Shown: in pieces, positions 20,547 to 29,030 of the stretch
How the letters are laid out: the number at the start of each line of letters is the position of its first letter
Numbering within the stretch: the first letter of the stretch is position 1
Origin: CAZTXD01 sp964617995
GTDB taxonomy: Bacteria > Actinomycetota > Acidimicrobiia > Spongiisociales > ZC4RG35
NCBI GenBank assembly: GCA_964617995.1
Contig: CAZTXD010000033.1
Location: 1 to 29,183, forward strand
Length of the DNA: 29,183 nucleotides
Reading direction: 5' to 3'
Notes under the pieces: model-generated
The model's database searches: none
What the model saw: only the letters and a program-made list of their open reading frames with translations
What the model was told of the DNA's origin: nothing
Program-made: the position numbers and the translations under genes

Positions 20547-21322
20547 ACGTCCACGCCTACGAGGACGGGCCCCCCGGGGCCTCCCCGGTCGTGTTCCTGC
20601 ACGGAGCGGGAATGGACCACACCGTCTGGCGCTATCAGACACGCTGGCTAGGTCATCGAGGTCGAAGGGTGGTTGCTCCCGACTTCCCGGGTCACGGCGC
20701 GTCGGACGGCGAGCCGTGCCGGTCGGTGGAGGAGTGGGGTGAGTGGCTGGTCTCGTTCCTCTCCGCCCGTGTCGGGGAAGCGGCGACACTGGTGGGTCAC
20801 TCGATGGGTGGTCTCGTAGCCGTGGAGGTGGCCGCCCAGCACCCCGACCTCGTCGGAGGTCTGATCCTGGTCGGCACCGGGCCCCGTATGGTCCCTCATC
20901 CCGCCCTGATGGCGGCGGCCCGAGACGATCTGGCTGAGGCGGCCCGGTTCATCGGGGGATGGTCTCTGCCCAGCGGTCACCGGGGATCACACCCCGACCC
21001 GGGGGTGTGGGAGAGAGGCGCCATCGAGGCGCTCCTGCGCCGGTCCCGGTCGGGAGTGCTGGCGGCCGACCTGGCGTCCTGCGCCGCCTACGACGCGGCG
21101 GCGTCGGCCGTCTGGATCACCTGCCCGTCGACGGTCGTCTCGGGATCCGCCGACCGCATGGCTCCCTTCAGGGCGGCCGCCGAGCTGAGCCGGCTGATTC
21201 CCGACGCGGACCTCGTGGTCATGGAGGGCATGGGGCATGAGCCGATGCTGCAGGGCCCGCGTCTGTTCAACCGGCTGTTGGACGATAATTTGATGTCGTA
21301 CGGGAAGCCTTCGACTCGTTAG
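20543..21322 (+). CDS. Alpha/beta-fold hydrolase
   Basis: A 259-residue alpha/beta hydrolase. Oxyanion-hole motif HGAGMD (19-24), nucleophile elbow GHSMGG with catalytic Ser, acid Asp in SGSADRMAP, and His in EGMGHEPMLQ form a complete triad. The cap is short. The substrate cannot be told; the family includes esterases, haloperoxidase-like proteins and C-C hydrolases. It begins at a GTG overlapping the metY stop and ends 18 bp before metX, so it is embedded in a methionine operon. It could act on a by-product such as an acyl-homoserine or a thioester, which is speculation. Confidence 0.88.
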   Translation: MNVHAYEDGPPGASPVVFLHGAGMDHTVWRYQTRWLGHRGRRVVAPDFPGHGASDGEPCRSVEEWGEWLVSFLSARVGEAATLVGHSMGGLVAVEVAAQHPDLVGGLILVGTGPRMVPHPALMAAARDDLAEAARFIGGWSLPSGHRGSHPDPGVWERGAIEALLRRSRSGVLAADLASCAAYDAAASAVWITCPSTVVSGSADRMAPFRAAAELSRLIPDADLVVMEGMGHEPMLQGPRLFNRLLDDNLMSYGKPSTR

Positions 21323-21340
21323 CGTGTTGCCGTCAAGCAC

Positions 21341-22525
21341 ATGACATTCGACCCATCCTCCGGCGTGGGACGGGTGGAGACCCGATTCCACACCCTTCGG
21401 GAGCCAGTGACGCTCCAGAAGGGTGAGGTGCTGCCCGAGGTGACCCTGGCCTACGAGCTGTACGGCGAGATCAGCCCGGCCCGTGACAACGTCGTCCTGG
21501 TGTTCCATGCGCTCACGGGCAGCCAGCACGCCGCCGGCTGGAACGAATCGGTGCCCGGGCTCAGAGTGGAATGGACCGACGAGTGCCAGCTCGGCTGGTG
21601 GGACGGCTTCATCGGCCCGGGGAGATCGCTCGACACGAACAAGCTGGCGGTCATATGTGTCAACTATCTGGGCGGCTGCTACGGGTCGACGGGACCCTCC
21701 TCGCTCGACCCGGCGACCGACGAGCCATTCGGATCCCGCTTTCCCGAGCTGACGTTGACCGACCTCGTGGATGTGCAGATGCAGCTCCTGACCGAGCTAG
21801 GGATCGACACGGTGCACGGCGTGACCGGCGGCTCCGTGGGGGGCATGATGTGTGTGGTGGTGGCGACCCGGTACCCCGAGAGAGTCCGGAAGGTCATTCC
21901 GATTGCTGCCGGGCTGACCGTGACGTCTCTCCAGGTGATCCACAACTTCGAGCAGATGTTCGCCATCGTCTCCGACCCGGACTTCAAGGGTGGCGACTAC
22001 TACGGGGGGCCCGGGCCGGAACTGGGACTGGCCCATGCCCGGATGATCGGCCACAAGACCTTCGTGTCCCTGGAGGCGATGCGGAGGAGGGCTCGCGACG
22101 AGGTCGTCCAGCACGAAGACCTGGGGGGATATGAGGTCGGCCATCCGCTCGAGTCCTACATGCTACACCAGGGACAGAAGTTCGTCCGCCGCTTCGACGC
22201 CAACACTTATCTACGGGTCATGGAGCTGTGGCAGCGCTTCGATCTGGAGCAGCAGGTCGGGGCCTCCATCTCCGAGCTGCTGGAACGGTGTCGCGACCAG
22301 GACTGGCTGGTGTTCACCATCGACTCCGATGTGTGCTTCTACCCGGAGGAGCAGCGCGACATGATCGAGCGGCTGGTCAGGGCCGGGGTCCGTGCCAGAT
22401 GGTTCACCGTGCACTCCGACAAGGGCCACGACTCGTTTCTAATCGAGCCCTGGCTGTTCTCGGCGCTGCTCCGGGACATGCTGGAACCCTCTACCCTGGG
22501 GACCGATGAGGGTCATTCCCGATAG
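21341..22525 (+). CDS. metX: Homoserine O-acetyltransferase
   Basis: A 394-residue MetX-type acyltransferase (alpha/beta hydrolase fold) that acylates homoserine, the first committed step to methionine. Visible are FHALTGSQHAAGW (55-67), NYLGGCYGSTGPSSLDP (108-124), the nucleophile S165 in TGGSVGGMM, D330 in IDSDVCFYP and H363 in SDKGHDSFL. The length is about the usual for the family (370-400). MetX enzymes may use acetyl- or succinyl-CoA; acetyl-CoA is inferred from the MetY partner. No strong Shine-Dalgarno sequence is seen before the ATG at 21341. Confidence 0.93.
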   Translation: MTFDPSSGVGRVETRFHTLREPVTLQKGEVLPEVTLAYELYGEISPARDNVVLVFHALTGSQHAAGWNESVPGLRVEWTDECQLGWWDGFIGPGRSLDTNKLAVICVNYLGGCYGSTGPSSLDPATDEPFGSRFPELTLTDLVDVQMQLLTELGIDTVHGVTGGSVGGMMCVVVATRYPERVRKVIPIAAGLTVTSLQVIHNFEQMFAIVSDPDFKGGDYYGGPGPELGLAHARMIGHKTFVSLEAMRRRARDEVVQHEDLGGYEVGHPLESYMLHQGQKFVRRFDANTYLRVMELWQRFDLEQQVGASISELLERCRDQDWLVFTIDSDVCFYPEEQRDMIERLVRAGVRARWFTVHSDKGHDSFLIEPWLFSALLRDMLEPSTLGTDEGHSR

Positions 22526-22558
22526 ACGTTGATGTTGAGCTGAGCGAAGTTGGAACAC

Positions 22559-23206
22559 ATGCCGATCACAACTCTCGAACTGGCTACACCCGTGCTCGCC
22601 TACCTGCTGGGGGCGGTTCCCTTCGCCCTGCTCATCGGGGGGATGATCGGAATCGACCTCAGGACAGTCGGTAGCGGCAACGTCGGGGCCGGCAACCTCT
22701 CGCGGGTGGCGGGTCTGCGCTACGGCTTGGTCGCCGCCGTCCTCGACGGACTCAAGGGGCTGGTGCCGGTGGTCATCGCCCGTCGCCTGGGTCTGGTCGA
22801 GGGTGTGGCTGCCGCCAGTGGGGTGATGGCCGTCATCGGCCACAACTGGTCCATCTATCTCCGGGGCCGTGCGGGCAGGGGCCTGGCGACCTCCGTGGGT
22901 GTTCTGGTGTCACTTGCCCCGGCCCTGTTGCTGTGGACCGGATTCTGGGCCGTAGCGGGATGGAAGATGGGCGGGGGCCTGGCGGGTTTCGTCGGATGGG
23001 CCCTGCTCGGTCCCGTCGCCATCGCCACCGGACAGCCGGGCCTGGTCGTGGTGACGGCCACGACGATATCGCTGGTGGTGATCGCTCGGAGGATGCAGGG
23101 TTCGACGGGCGCGCCGCGCGGTCTGCGGGTCGCGCTCGAACGCGCCGTCTTCGACACCGACCGATCCCCCGAAGGGTTCGATCCCGAGCGGGAGGTCGCA
23201 TCCTGA
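22559..23206 (+). CDS. plsY: PlsY-family glycerol-3-phosphate acyltransferase
   Basis: A 215-residue membrane protein of the PlsY family, which transfers an acyl group from acyl-phosphate to glycerol-3-phosphate. Motif 1 appears as VGSGNVGAGNLSR (37-49). The second conserved region GHNWSIYLRGRAGRG (94-108) is a variant of the common GH-x-x-P-x-F/Y-L-x-F-KGGKG, with Arg/Ala replacing parts of KGGKG. About five hydrophobic helices are visible. The divergent motif leaves some doubt about activity, and a different acyl-CoA/phosphate donor is possible. The start was set at the ATG at 22559; an in-frame TTG three codons upstream is less likely. Its stop shares one base with the next gene's ATG (TGATG). 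Confidence 0.85.
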   Translation: MPITTLELATPVLAYLLGAVPFALLIGGMIGIDLRTVGSGNVGAGNLSRVAGLRYGLVAAVLDGLKGLVPVVIARRLGLVEGVAAASGVMAVIGHNWSIYLRGRAGRGLATSVGVLVSLAPALLLWTGFWAVAGWKMGGGLAGFVGWALLGPVAIATGQPGLVVVTATTISLVVIARRMQGSTGAPRGLRVALERAVFDTDRSPEGFDPEREVAS

Positions 23207-24147
23207 TGTCCGTTCGGCGGGTGGCGGTCACCGCCGGCCTCCTCATCGTCGCCTACGCCCTGGCGTTCGTGTTCCTCGTCGACGGGAGCGAGTTCCCTCA
23301 GATGGGTGCCGGGACGATCGCGGTGCTCGTCCTCGCGATGGTCGTACAGCTCGGGGCGTTGTGGATGTTCGGGGAGTTGTTCCGTCACGGTGTCGCGGCC
23401 ACCGGCAGGCACATCACGACGGGACTCGGGTTCAGGGCGGCTCTGGTCGGGGCGACGGTCGCCAGGCTGCTGCCGGTTGGCGGCGCCGTCACCCCGGTGG
23501 CCATGGCATGGACAGTGCGAGCCCGGGCTCCCGGAGCGGGAGGTGCGGCGGTGCGCGCAACGGGCCTCAACTACGGCGGGCTCCTGATGACCACCGGCGC
23601 CTGCCTTCTGATCGTGTCGACGCATCCCTCCGTCCAGTCGTGGGGGCAGGGACTGGCCGTGTTCGCCGTGTTGGCGCTCGTCGCCGGCCTCGTCGTGCTG
23701 GTGGCGGCGTCCCGGTTGGGTTCCCTGGGGGACCTGCTCCCCAAGCGCCTGCGCCGTCGTTTCGGTGCCGAACTGATGGACCTTCCCATCGACCTGCGAT
23801 CCCACGGTTACCTGTGGACCCGGGTGGGGGCGGAGATGGCGGTCCTCGCCCTCGTCCTCGGCACGTTCGGCATTCATCTCGGGGTTGCTCAGCTCGTGGC
23901 GGCATTCGGCATCTCCCAGATCGCCGCCGGGATCCCCGGCACGCCCGGAGGCGCCGGGTTCGCCGAGGCGGGGCTCATCGGTTCGCTGGCGGTGTTCGGG
24001 GTGGGTGCGGCGGTGGCGCCGGTCCTGATATTCCGCATCATCTCCTACTGGGTGCCGGCCGGGGCCGGGCTCCTGGCGGGAACGGCCGCCTTCGTACGTT
24101 CACCGGAAAATCTCAACGGCCATGAGCATCACGTTCACGCTGCCTGA
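23206..24147 (+). CDS. UPF0104 / lysylphosphatidylglycerol synthase TM-domain-like (flippase-like) protein
   Basis: A 313-residue integral membrane protein with about eight hydrophobic helices. The C-terminal AAGIPGTPGGAGFAEAGLIG (about 243-262) is the hallmark of the UPF0104/YbhN and MprF flippase-like family. Earlier segments such as ATVARLLPVGGAVTPVAMAW also fit. There is no synthase (GNAT) domain, so it is the membrane portion alone. These proteins are thought to move lipids or lipid-linked molecules across the membrane. It is coupled to plsY (1-base overlap) and overlaps the next gene by 26 bp, forming a phospholipid-related block. Confidence 0.85.
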   Translation: MSVRRVAVTAGLLIVAYALAFVFLVDGSEFPQMGAGTIAVLVLAMVVQLGALWMFGELFRHGVAATGRHITTGLGFRAALVGATVARLLPVGGAVTPVAMAWTVRARAPGAGGAAVRATGLNYGGLLMTTGACLLIVSTHPSVQSWGQGLAVFAVLALVAGLVVLVAASRLGSLGDLLPKRLRRRFGAELMDLPIDLRSHGYLWTRVGAEMAVLALVLGTFGIHLGVAQLVAAFGISQIAAGIPGTPGGAGFAEAGLIGSLAVFGVGAAVAPVLIFRIISYWVPAGAGLLAGTAAFVRSPENLNGHEHHVHAA

Positions 24148-24562
24148 TCACGAGGGCAATCCCGTGTCCGCATCCGATCTCGACGGCCGTCGGGTCATCC
24201 TCTTTTTCTACCCGAAGGCGATGACACCCGGCTGCACCACCGAGGCATGCGATTTCCGTGACTCCTACGACGACCTCCTCGCCGCCGGATTCGACATCGT
24301 CGGCGTCAGCCCCGATCCCCCGGAGCGCAACGCCAGGTTCCGTGAGAAGGAGGGGCTGCCGTTCCCCCTCCTGTCGGATCTCGACCATGAGCTGGCCGGG
24401 CAGCTGGGAGCGTGGGGCACGAAGAAGCTCTACGGGAAGGAGGTGGAGGGACTGATCCGCTCCACCTTCGTGCTCGGACCCCAGGGAGAGGTCGAGCGCG
24501 AGTATCGGAACGTCAAAGCCACCGGACACGTGGACCGGCTCCGGCGCGACCTCCTGTCCTGA
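24122..24562 (+). CDS. bcp: Bcp/PrxQ-type thiol peroxidase (peroxiredoxin)
   Basis: A 146-residue atypical 2-Cys peroxiredoxin that reduces hydroperoxides with thioredoxin. The active site FFYPKAMTPGCTTEACDFRD (28-47) has peroxidatic C38 and resolving C43 five residues on, the standard Bcp spacing. LSDLDHELAGQLGAWG and a STFVLGPQGEV strand follow. The gene overlaps the membrane-protein gene upstream by 26 bp in another frame and is last in its run; the next gene is convergent. Confidence 0.94.
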   Translation: MSITFTLPDHEGNPVSASDLDGRRVILFFYPKAMTPGCTTEACDFRDSYDDLLAAGFDIVGVSPDPPERNARFREKEGLPFPLLSDLDHELAGQLGAWGTKKLYGKEVEGLIRSTFVLGPQGEVEREYRNVKATGHVDRLRRDLLS

Positions 24563-24597
24563 TTCTCCGGACGCCCAGTCACGGCCCAACGAAGGCG

Positions 24598-25365
24598 TCA
24601 GCGGCCGGGTCCGGGTGGACCGGCAAAGACCTGGGCGATGTCCATCCAGCGGCGAGCCACCTCGCCCTCCACTTCCAGCGAGGTGTCTGCCACGTTCCGT
24701 CGCTGGGTGACGACCAGGCAGAAGTCCTCGATGGGGCCGGTGACCGAGTCAGGCTCGTCACCGTTCCACTCCCGGGTGGTTCCCGACGGTGCCCACAACG
24801 CTACCCGCACACGCCTCCCCGGTACCTCGAGGTCCCTGTTCGTGAACGACCACGAGAAGGTGCGTACCCCCAGGTCGGCGATGTGAAAGAGACGATCCGT
24901 CACGGGTAGTGCCGTACCCAACGCGTCGGCGACGTCGGTGCCGTGCGCCCACGTCTCCATCAGACGGGCGATCGCGAAGCTGCTGGCCCGCATCGGCGGC
25001 CCGTACCAGGGGATTCTCTCATCGGGAGTGAGCCCCTCCATCGCCGCCAGCATCGACGGGCGGGTCTGTGACCACCAGTCCAAGGTGGCGGGTCCGTCGA
25101 GGCCTCGTTGACGGTGGAGGTCGGCAATGTCGCCTCCGAGCCCCTCGATGCTCCGGTTGACGTGCTCCGCGAAAGCGCCGGGATCGACGACGGCCCGCGT
25201 GGCCTGTTCGTCGAAGTAGGCGAGGTGGCCGATCTGATCGGTGATGGTCCAGGGGTCCGAAGGTGTCATCGTTTCCCATCGGTCCGCCTCGAGGGGTTGG
25301 ACGAGGCCACGCAGCGCCCCGGTCTCCGCCTCCAAATCGGTGATCAACTCTTTCATGTCGACCAT
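24598..25365 (-). CDS. TIGR03084-type / DinB-like metal-binding protein (maleylpyruvate isomerase-like)
   Basis: A 255-residue protein with the mycothiol-dependent maleylpyruvate isomerase N-terminal (DinB-like four-helix) fold. Predicted metal ligands are H47 in DQIGHLAYFD and the His of METWAHGTDVADALG near residue 145. LVQPLEADRW and TPSDPWTI (21-41) are also typical. The last 80 residues form a second small domain. Function is uncertain; related proteins use mycothiol or bind divalent metal. GGGGAGGAG lies 6 nt before the ATG at 25365. It lies downstream of the GyrI-like gene on the same strand with a 127-bp gap that holds nothing recognisable beyond this site. Confidence 0.85.
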   Translation of the reverse strand: MVDMKELITDLEAETGALRGLVQPLEADRWETMTPSDPWTITDQIGHLAYFDEQATRAVVDPGAFAEHVNRSIEGLGGDIADLHRQRGLDGPATLDWWSQTRPSMLAAMEGLTPDERIPWYGPPMRASSFAIARLMETWAHGTDVADALGTALPVTDRLFHIADLGVRTFSWSFTNRDLEVPGRRVRVALWAPSGTTREWNGDEPDSVTGPIEDFCLVVTQRRNVADTSLEVEGEVARRWMDIAQVFAGPPGPGR

Positions 25366-25492
25366 CGACCGCTCCTCCCCTCACGCCGATGAAGCCCTCG
25401 AAGAGGTCGGTCCCGGAAGGGATCCGCCCGGCGGTGGCCGCTCGCCAGGATGGGCGGCGCCCGGTCGCACCCGGTGGCCGGGTCCGGCCGCG

Positions 25493-25945
25493 TCACGGGA
25501 GCCTCACCGGCCAAACCGCCTGGGCGCGCACGACATCGATGCCGGGCTCGGTCCAATGCCACACCCAGGGGTCGCCACCCGGTTCGGCGTTCTCGCCCAT
25601 CCAGGCCTCCAGCTCGGAGAGAGCGGAGAGCAGCTCCTCGTAGGATCCCTCGTGCCACATCGAAACCGCCGTTCCTCCGGGGAGGATCGTCGCTCGAAGA
25701 GTGGGGACTGCGTGGGCGCCGTCGAGGGGAAGGCCGATCTCGAGTTCGGGCTCGTCGGCCCTCGACAGGAAGCGGACGAACGGCGCGCCGGCGCTGGGGA
25801 CCCGGGCGGCGGTCACCGCCGTCCTCACCTTGCTGATGCCCGACCCGATCGTTTGGGTCAGGTCGGAACGCCGGGCCCGGCGCCGCGTAACGACGGCCGG
25901 AGTGGGGACGAGCTCGATCATGGTGACCGTGGGAGGAGCGTTCAC
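25493..25945 (-). CDS. GyrI-like effector-binding domain protein
   Basis: A 150-residue single-domain protein resembling the GyrI-like/AraC effector-binding (SOUL-like) fold. It opens with IELVPTPAVVTRRRARRSD, a form of the family's 'x-P-x-x-x-A-x-R' start. GSGISKVRTAVTAARV, GAPFVRFLSRADEPELEIGLPL and TILPGGTAVSMWHEGSYEELLSALSELEAWM follow, the last being the signature helix region. Such proteins bind small molecules, and some are hydrolases. It starts at a GTG overlapping the carboxylase stop (GTGA) and so belongs to that operon. Confidence 0.85.
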   Translation of the reverse strand: MNAPPTVTMIELVPTPAVVTRRRARRSDLTQTIGSGISKVRTAVTAARVPSAGAPFVRFLSRADEPELEIGLPLDGAHAVPTLRATILPGGTAVSMWHEGSYEELLSALSELEAWMGENAEPGGDPWVWHWTEPGIDVVRAQAVWPVRLP

Positions 25946-27924
25946 GGCTCACCGACCACCACTAGAACGGCCCCGGCAGCCACCTGCTCGTCGACGCCGG
26001 TCAGAACGGCGGTTACCACCCCCGCGTGAGGAGCACGAAGGGTGTGCTCCATCTTCATCGCCTCCAGCACAACCAGGACCTGGCCCTCGGCCACCTCGTC
26101 TCCCTCCGACACGTCCACCCGTAGCACCCGCCCCGGCATGGGAGCATGGAGCGAGCCGGGATCCTCCTCTCCCTCGGCCACCGGAAAGCGCGACAGCTCG
26201 ACCAGTCTCACCGGGCCCGAGGGGCCATCGACATACACCGTCGAGCCCGACCGTTGCACGTCGTACCATCCGAGCAGCGAGTCGAGTTCCACCCCCACAC
26301 GGTCGGGACTGGCCTGGACGAGCCGCGCCGAGGCGTAGCCGGAGACGTGAAGACGCCGGTTGCGGTCGAACCGATAGCCCACCTCGATCTCACCTGCCGA
26401 GGCGGTGAAGGTGACGGTCTGCGGCTGCGAGGGGACGTTGCGCCATCCGCTGGGGAGCGAGGAGAGGACCCCGGCCTGCGACCGATGCAACTCCTGGTTG
26501 GCCAGGGCCGCCGCAACGGCGGCGCGGCGCTCGTCGTCCTCGGTGACGAGCGGCGCCCCCAGCTCTGCGGGATTGTGGACCTCGAGGAAGTGGGTATCGA
26601 CCTCCCCCGACAGGAACCGGGGATGCCGCAGGATCCTCACCAGCAGGTCCCTGTTGGTGACGGTTCCGTGGATGGATGCTCGTTCCAGTCCGTGGGCGAG
26701 AAGGGAGACGGCTTCGCGACGGGTGGGACCCCAGGCCACCACCTTGGCGAGCATCGGGTCGTAGTAGACGGATATCTCGGAGCCGCTCTCGACCCCGCTG
26801 TCGACTCTCAGCCCTTCCAGGTCGGGGAAGCGGATGCGCTCGATGGTGCCGCTCACGGGGAGGAAGCCGCTGGTCGGGTCCTCGGCGTAGAGGCGAGCTT
26901 CGACGGCATGACCGCGGCGGGTGGGATCGGTGGCCTCGGGCGGGAGGGGCTCACCGGCCGCGACGAGGAGCTGGAGGCGCACCAGGTCGAGGCCCGTGAT
27001 CATCTCGGTGACGGGGTGCTCCACCTGGAGGCGTGTGTTCATCTCCAGGAAGAAGAACTCACCCTCCTGGTAGAGGAACTCGACGGTTCCGGCTCCCACG
27101 TACCCCACCGCCTCCGCTGCCGTCACGGCGGCCTGGCTCATCTTCCGGCGAGTCGGCTCGTCGAGGGCGGGGGAAGGCGCCTCTTCGATGATTTTCTGGT
27201 GCCGACGCTGAATCGAGCACTCCCGCTCGAAGAGGGAGACGGTGTTGCCGGCGTTGTCGGCGAAGACCTGGATCTCGATGTGCCGCGGCGCCTCCAGATA
27301 CTTCTCGGCGAAGACCGTGCCGTCCCCGAAGGCACTCTCCGCCTCCCGGCGGGCAGCCGCAATCGCCTCGCTCAGTTCGGCTGCTTCGTCGACGATCCGC
27401 ATGCCCTTGCCTCCACCCCCGGCTGAGGCTTTCAGCAGGATCGGATAGCCGATCTCGCCCGCGGCCTCTGTGATCTCCTCCTCGCTCAGGCCGGTGAGGT
27501 CCCGGCCGGTCAAGGTGGGGACACCGGACTTCTCCATCAGGGCCTTCGACGCCAGCTTGGAGCCCATCGTCTCCATGGCCTGGGGAGGAGGGCCGACCCA
27601 GGTGAGCCCGGCGTCCATCACGGCGCGGGCGAACACGGCATTTTCGGCCAGGAACCCGTAGCCGGGGTGGACGGCATCGGCGCCGGTGCGGACAGCGGCC
27701 TCGACGACGGCGTCGATTCGGAGGTAGGACTCTGCGGGTGTGCTCCCTCCCAGGGCGACCCCCTGGTCCGCATCGGAAACGAAAGGGGCCCGGCGGTCGG
27801 GGTCGGAGTAGACCGCCACGGTGGCGACACCCATACGGCGGCAGGTGGCGAAGAGTCGGCGGGCGATCTCGCCCCGGTTGGCGACCAACAGCTTGGAGAT
27901 CGGTGAGGTCGGTGTTGTGCTCAT
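25942..27924 (-). CDS. Biotin-dependent acyl-CoA carboxylase alpha subunit (biotin carboxylase plus BCCP)
   Basis: A 660-residue protein uniting biotin carboxylase and biotin carrier domains. The N-terminal domain begins ISKLLVANRGEIARR (9-23), with HPGYGFLAEN (86-95). The ATP-grasp domain has ASAGGGGKGMRI (166-177), ECSIQRRHQK (235-244) and EMNTRLQVEHPVTE (294-307). The C-terminal biotinyl domain carries the modified lysine K624 in EAMKMEH. It carboxylates biotin with bicarbonate and ATP for acetyl-, propionyl- or methylcrotonyl-CoA carboxylase. The carboxyltransferase beta subunit that would fix the substrate is not in the window. The start was placed at the ATG at 27924; the frame is open 35 codons upstream without conserved sequence, and a GTG six codons earlier is an alternative. 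Confidence 0.92.
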   Translation of the reverse strand: MSTTPTSPISKLLVANRGEIARRLFATCRRMGVATVAVYSDPDRRAPFVSDADQGVALGGSTPAESYLRIDAVVEAAVRTGADAVHPGYGFLAENAVFARAVMDAGLTWVGPPPQAMETMGSKLASKALMEKSGVPTLTGRDLTGLSEEEITEAAGEIGYPILLKASAGGGGKGMRIVDEAAELSEAIAAARREAESAFGDGTVFAEKYLEAPRHIEIQVFADNAGNTVSLFERECSIQRRHQKIIEEAPSPALDEPTRRKMSQAAVTAAEAVGYVGAGTVEFLYQEGEFFFLEMNTRLQVEHPVTEMITGLDLVRLQLLVAAGEPLPPEATDPTRRGHAVEARLYAEDPTSGFLPVSGTIERIRFPDLEGLRVDSGVESGSEISVYYDPMLAKVVAWGPTRREAVSLLAHGLERASIHGTVTNRDLLVRILRHPRFLSGEVDTHFLEVHNPAELGAPLVTEDDERRAAVAAALANQELHRSQAGVLSSLPSGWRNVPSQPQTVTFTASAGEIEVGYRFDRNRRLHVSGYASARLVQASPDRVGVELDSLLGWYDVQRSGSTVYVDGPSGPVRLVELSRFPVAEGEEDPGSLHAPMPGRVLRVDVSEGDEVAEGQVLVVLEAMKMEHTLRAPHAGVVTAVLTGVDEQVAAGAVLVVVGEP

Positions 27925-28017
27925 GAGGCTGGCATCGGGCACGGTAGCCGTCCCGTTGGCGGCGGTAGCGTCGACACTCAGATAGGTTGGGTACAACGAG
28001 AGAGGAGAAGCCAGATC

Positions 28018-28341
28018 ATGGAAGATCATCTCCGGCCGCTGGAGACGCGGATCCTGGCCATGCGTCGGGAAGGCCTGAGCGACACCGAGATAGGGCGTCG
28101 CGTGCGCAAGAGCCCCGAGCGAGTGGCACAGATCGCAGAGTGGGCCCAGCTACCCGGGAGGGGCCGACCCCGAACGACCGACGACGAGCTCCTCTCGCCC
28201 ATCCAGCGGCGGGTCCTGGCGATGCGGTGGGAGGGCCAGTCCCACGACGAGATCGGGGAGCGCTTCCGTCGCTCGGGCCGTTTCATCCGCCAGGTCGAAG
28301 GACTCGCCCACTTTCGACGGTACCGGGATCTGCTCGGTTGA
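28018..28341 (+). CDS. Small protein with two tandem helix-turn-helix repeats
   Basis: A 107-residue basic protein made of two similar halves: RILAMRREGLSDTEIGRRVR (11-30) and RVLAMRWEGQSHDEIGERFR (65-84). Each is a helix-turn-helix of the sigma4/LuxR type, joined by a Pro/Gly/Arg-rich linker. It likely binds DNA, perhaps as a local regulator, but no target is evident. GAGAGGAG precedes the ATG by 9 nt. It is divergent from the carboxylase operon (93 bp between starts) and its stop overlaps the TTG start of the DUF4230 gene. Confidence 0.75.
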   Translation: MEDHLRPLETRILAMRREGLSDTEIGRRVRKSPERVAQIAEWAQLPGRGRPRTTDDELLSPIQRRVLAMRWEGQSHDEIGERFRRSGRFIRQVEGLAHFRRYRDLLG

Positions 28342-29003
28342 CGAGCGCTCCACCGGAGCAGACGCGCCCACGTCTGGGAGTCGGCGCCACCGTTCTCATC
28401 GCGTTGTTGGTGGTGATCCTCGGCTTCGGGGCTCTCCTGTGGTGGGGAATTCGCAGCATCTCCGAAGCCGTTCCCAGTCCTGCCGACTTGAGCGAGGCTC
28501 TCGCCCCTGAGCCATACGAGGAGATCGGGCCGGTGGTCGTCCGCTCCGTTCGTGATCTCGCCGACCTGACCACCGTCGAACAGGTCCAGTACACGATCGT
28601 CGAGAAGGGCACCGACGAGGGGTTCCTGGCGTGGGCCCGGGGTGACAGCCTCCAGCTCTTCGCTGTGGCCCGTATCGGAGCAGGGGTCGATCTGAGCGAG
28701 GTCTCGGTGCGGTCGTTCGATCTGGGAGACGATGGGGTCGTGGAGATGGTGGTTCCCCGCGCCGAGATCCAGTACGTGGCGGTCGACAACGACGCCACCC
28801 AGATCCTGGACCGTTCCACCGGGGTCTTCACGAGCGGTGATCCCCGCCTGGAGTCGGATGCCCGCCGGCTGGCCGACGACGTGCTCCGTCAGGCCGCCCT
28901 CGACGATGGGATCCTGGAGGTGGCGGAGGAGAATGCCGCCGAGGTGATCACCAACTTCCTGCTGAGTCTCGGTTATCGCGACGTGATCATCGAGTTCGGT
29001 TGA
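28338..29003 (+). CDS. DUF4230-domain membrane-anchored protein
   Basis: A 221-residue protein with one N-terminal transmembrane helix (about 14-38, VGATVLIALLVVILGFGALL) and a DUF4230-like extracytoplasmic domain. The domain starts VVVRSVRDLADLTTVEQVQYTIVEKGTD and includes a central LQLFAVARIGAGVDLSEV and a C-terminal helix pair ending LLSLGYRDVIIEF. DUF4230 proteins are of unknown function. The TTG start at 28338 was chosen for its 4-base overlap with the HTH gene's stop (TTGA); the frame is also open upstream, but there it coincides with the HTH gene. Confidence 0.8.
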   Translation: MTSAPPEQTRPRLGVGATVLIALLVVILGFGALLWWGIRSISEAVPSPADLSEALAPEPYEEIGPVVVRSVRDLADLTTVEQVQYTIVEKGTDEGFLAWARGDSLQLFAVARIGAGVDLSEVSVRSFDLGDDGVVEMVVPRAEIQYVAVDNDATQILDRSTGVFTSGDPRLESDARRLADDVLRQAALDDGILEVAEENAAEVITNFLLSLGYRDVIIEFG

Positions 29004-29030
29004 GGACGTTGTCGGGCGAAACCCGCACGG

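Noticed and set aside
24570..24599. GACGCC/GGCGTC inverted repeat between convergent bcp and the TIGR03084-type gene
   Set aside because: Only 6 bp with an 18-nt loop and overlapping the stop codon; too weak to call a terminator.
25241..29003. Long plus-strand open frames opposite the carboxylase genes (for example 26146-27426) and upstream of the DUF4230 protein
   Set aside because: They are antisense or out-of-phase shadows of clearly conserved genes in high-GC DNA, and their translations are low-complexity Arg/Pro/Gly-rich without family resemblance.
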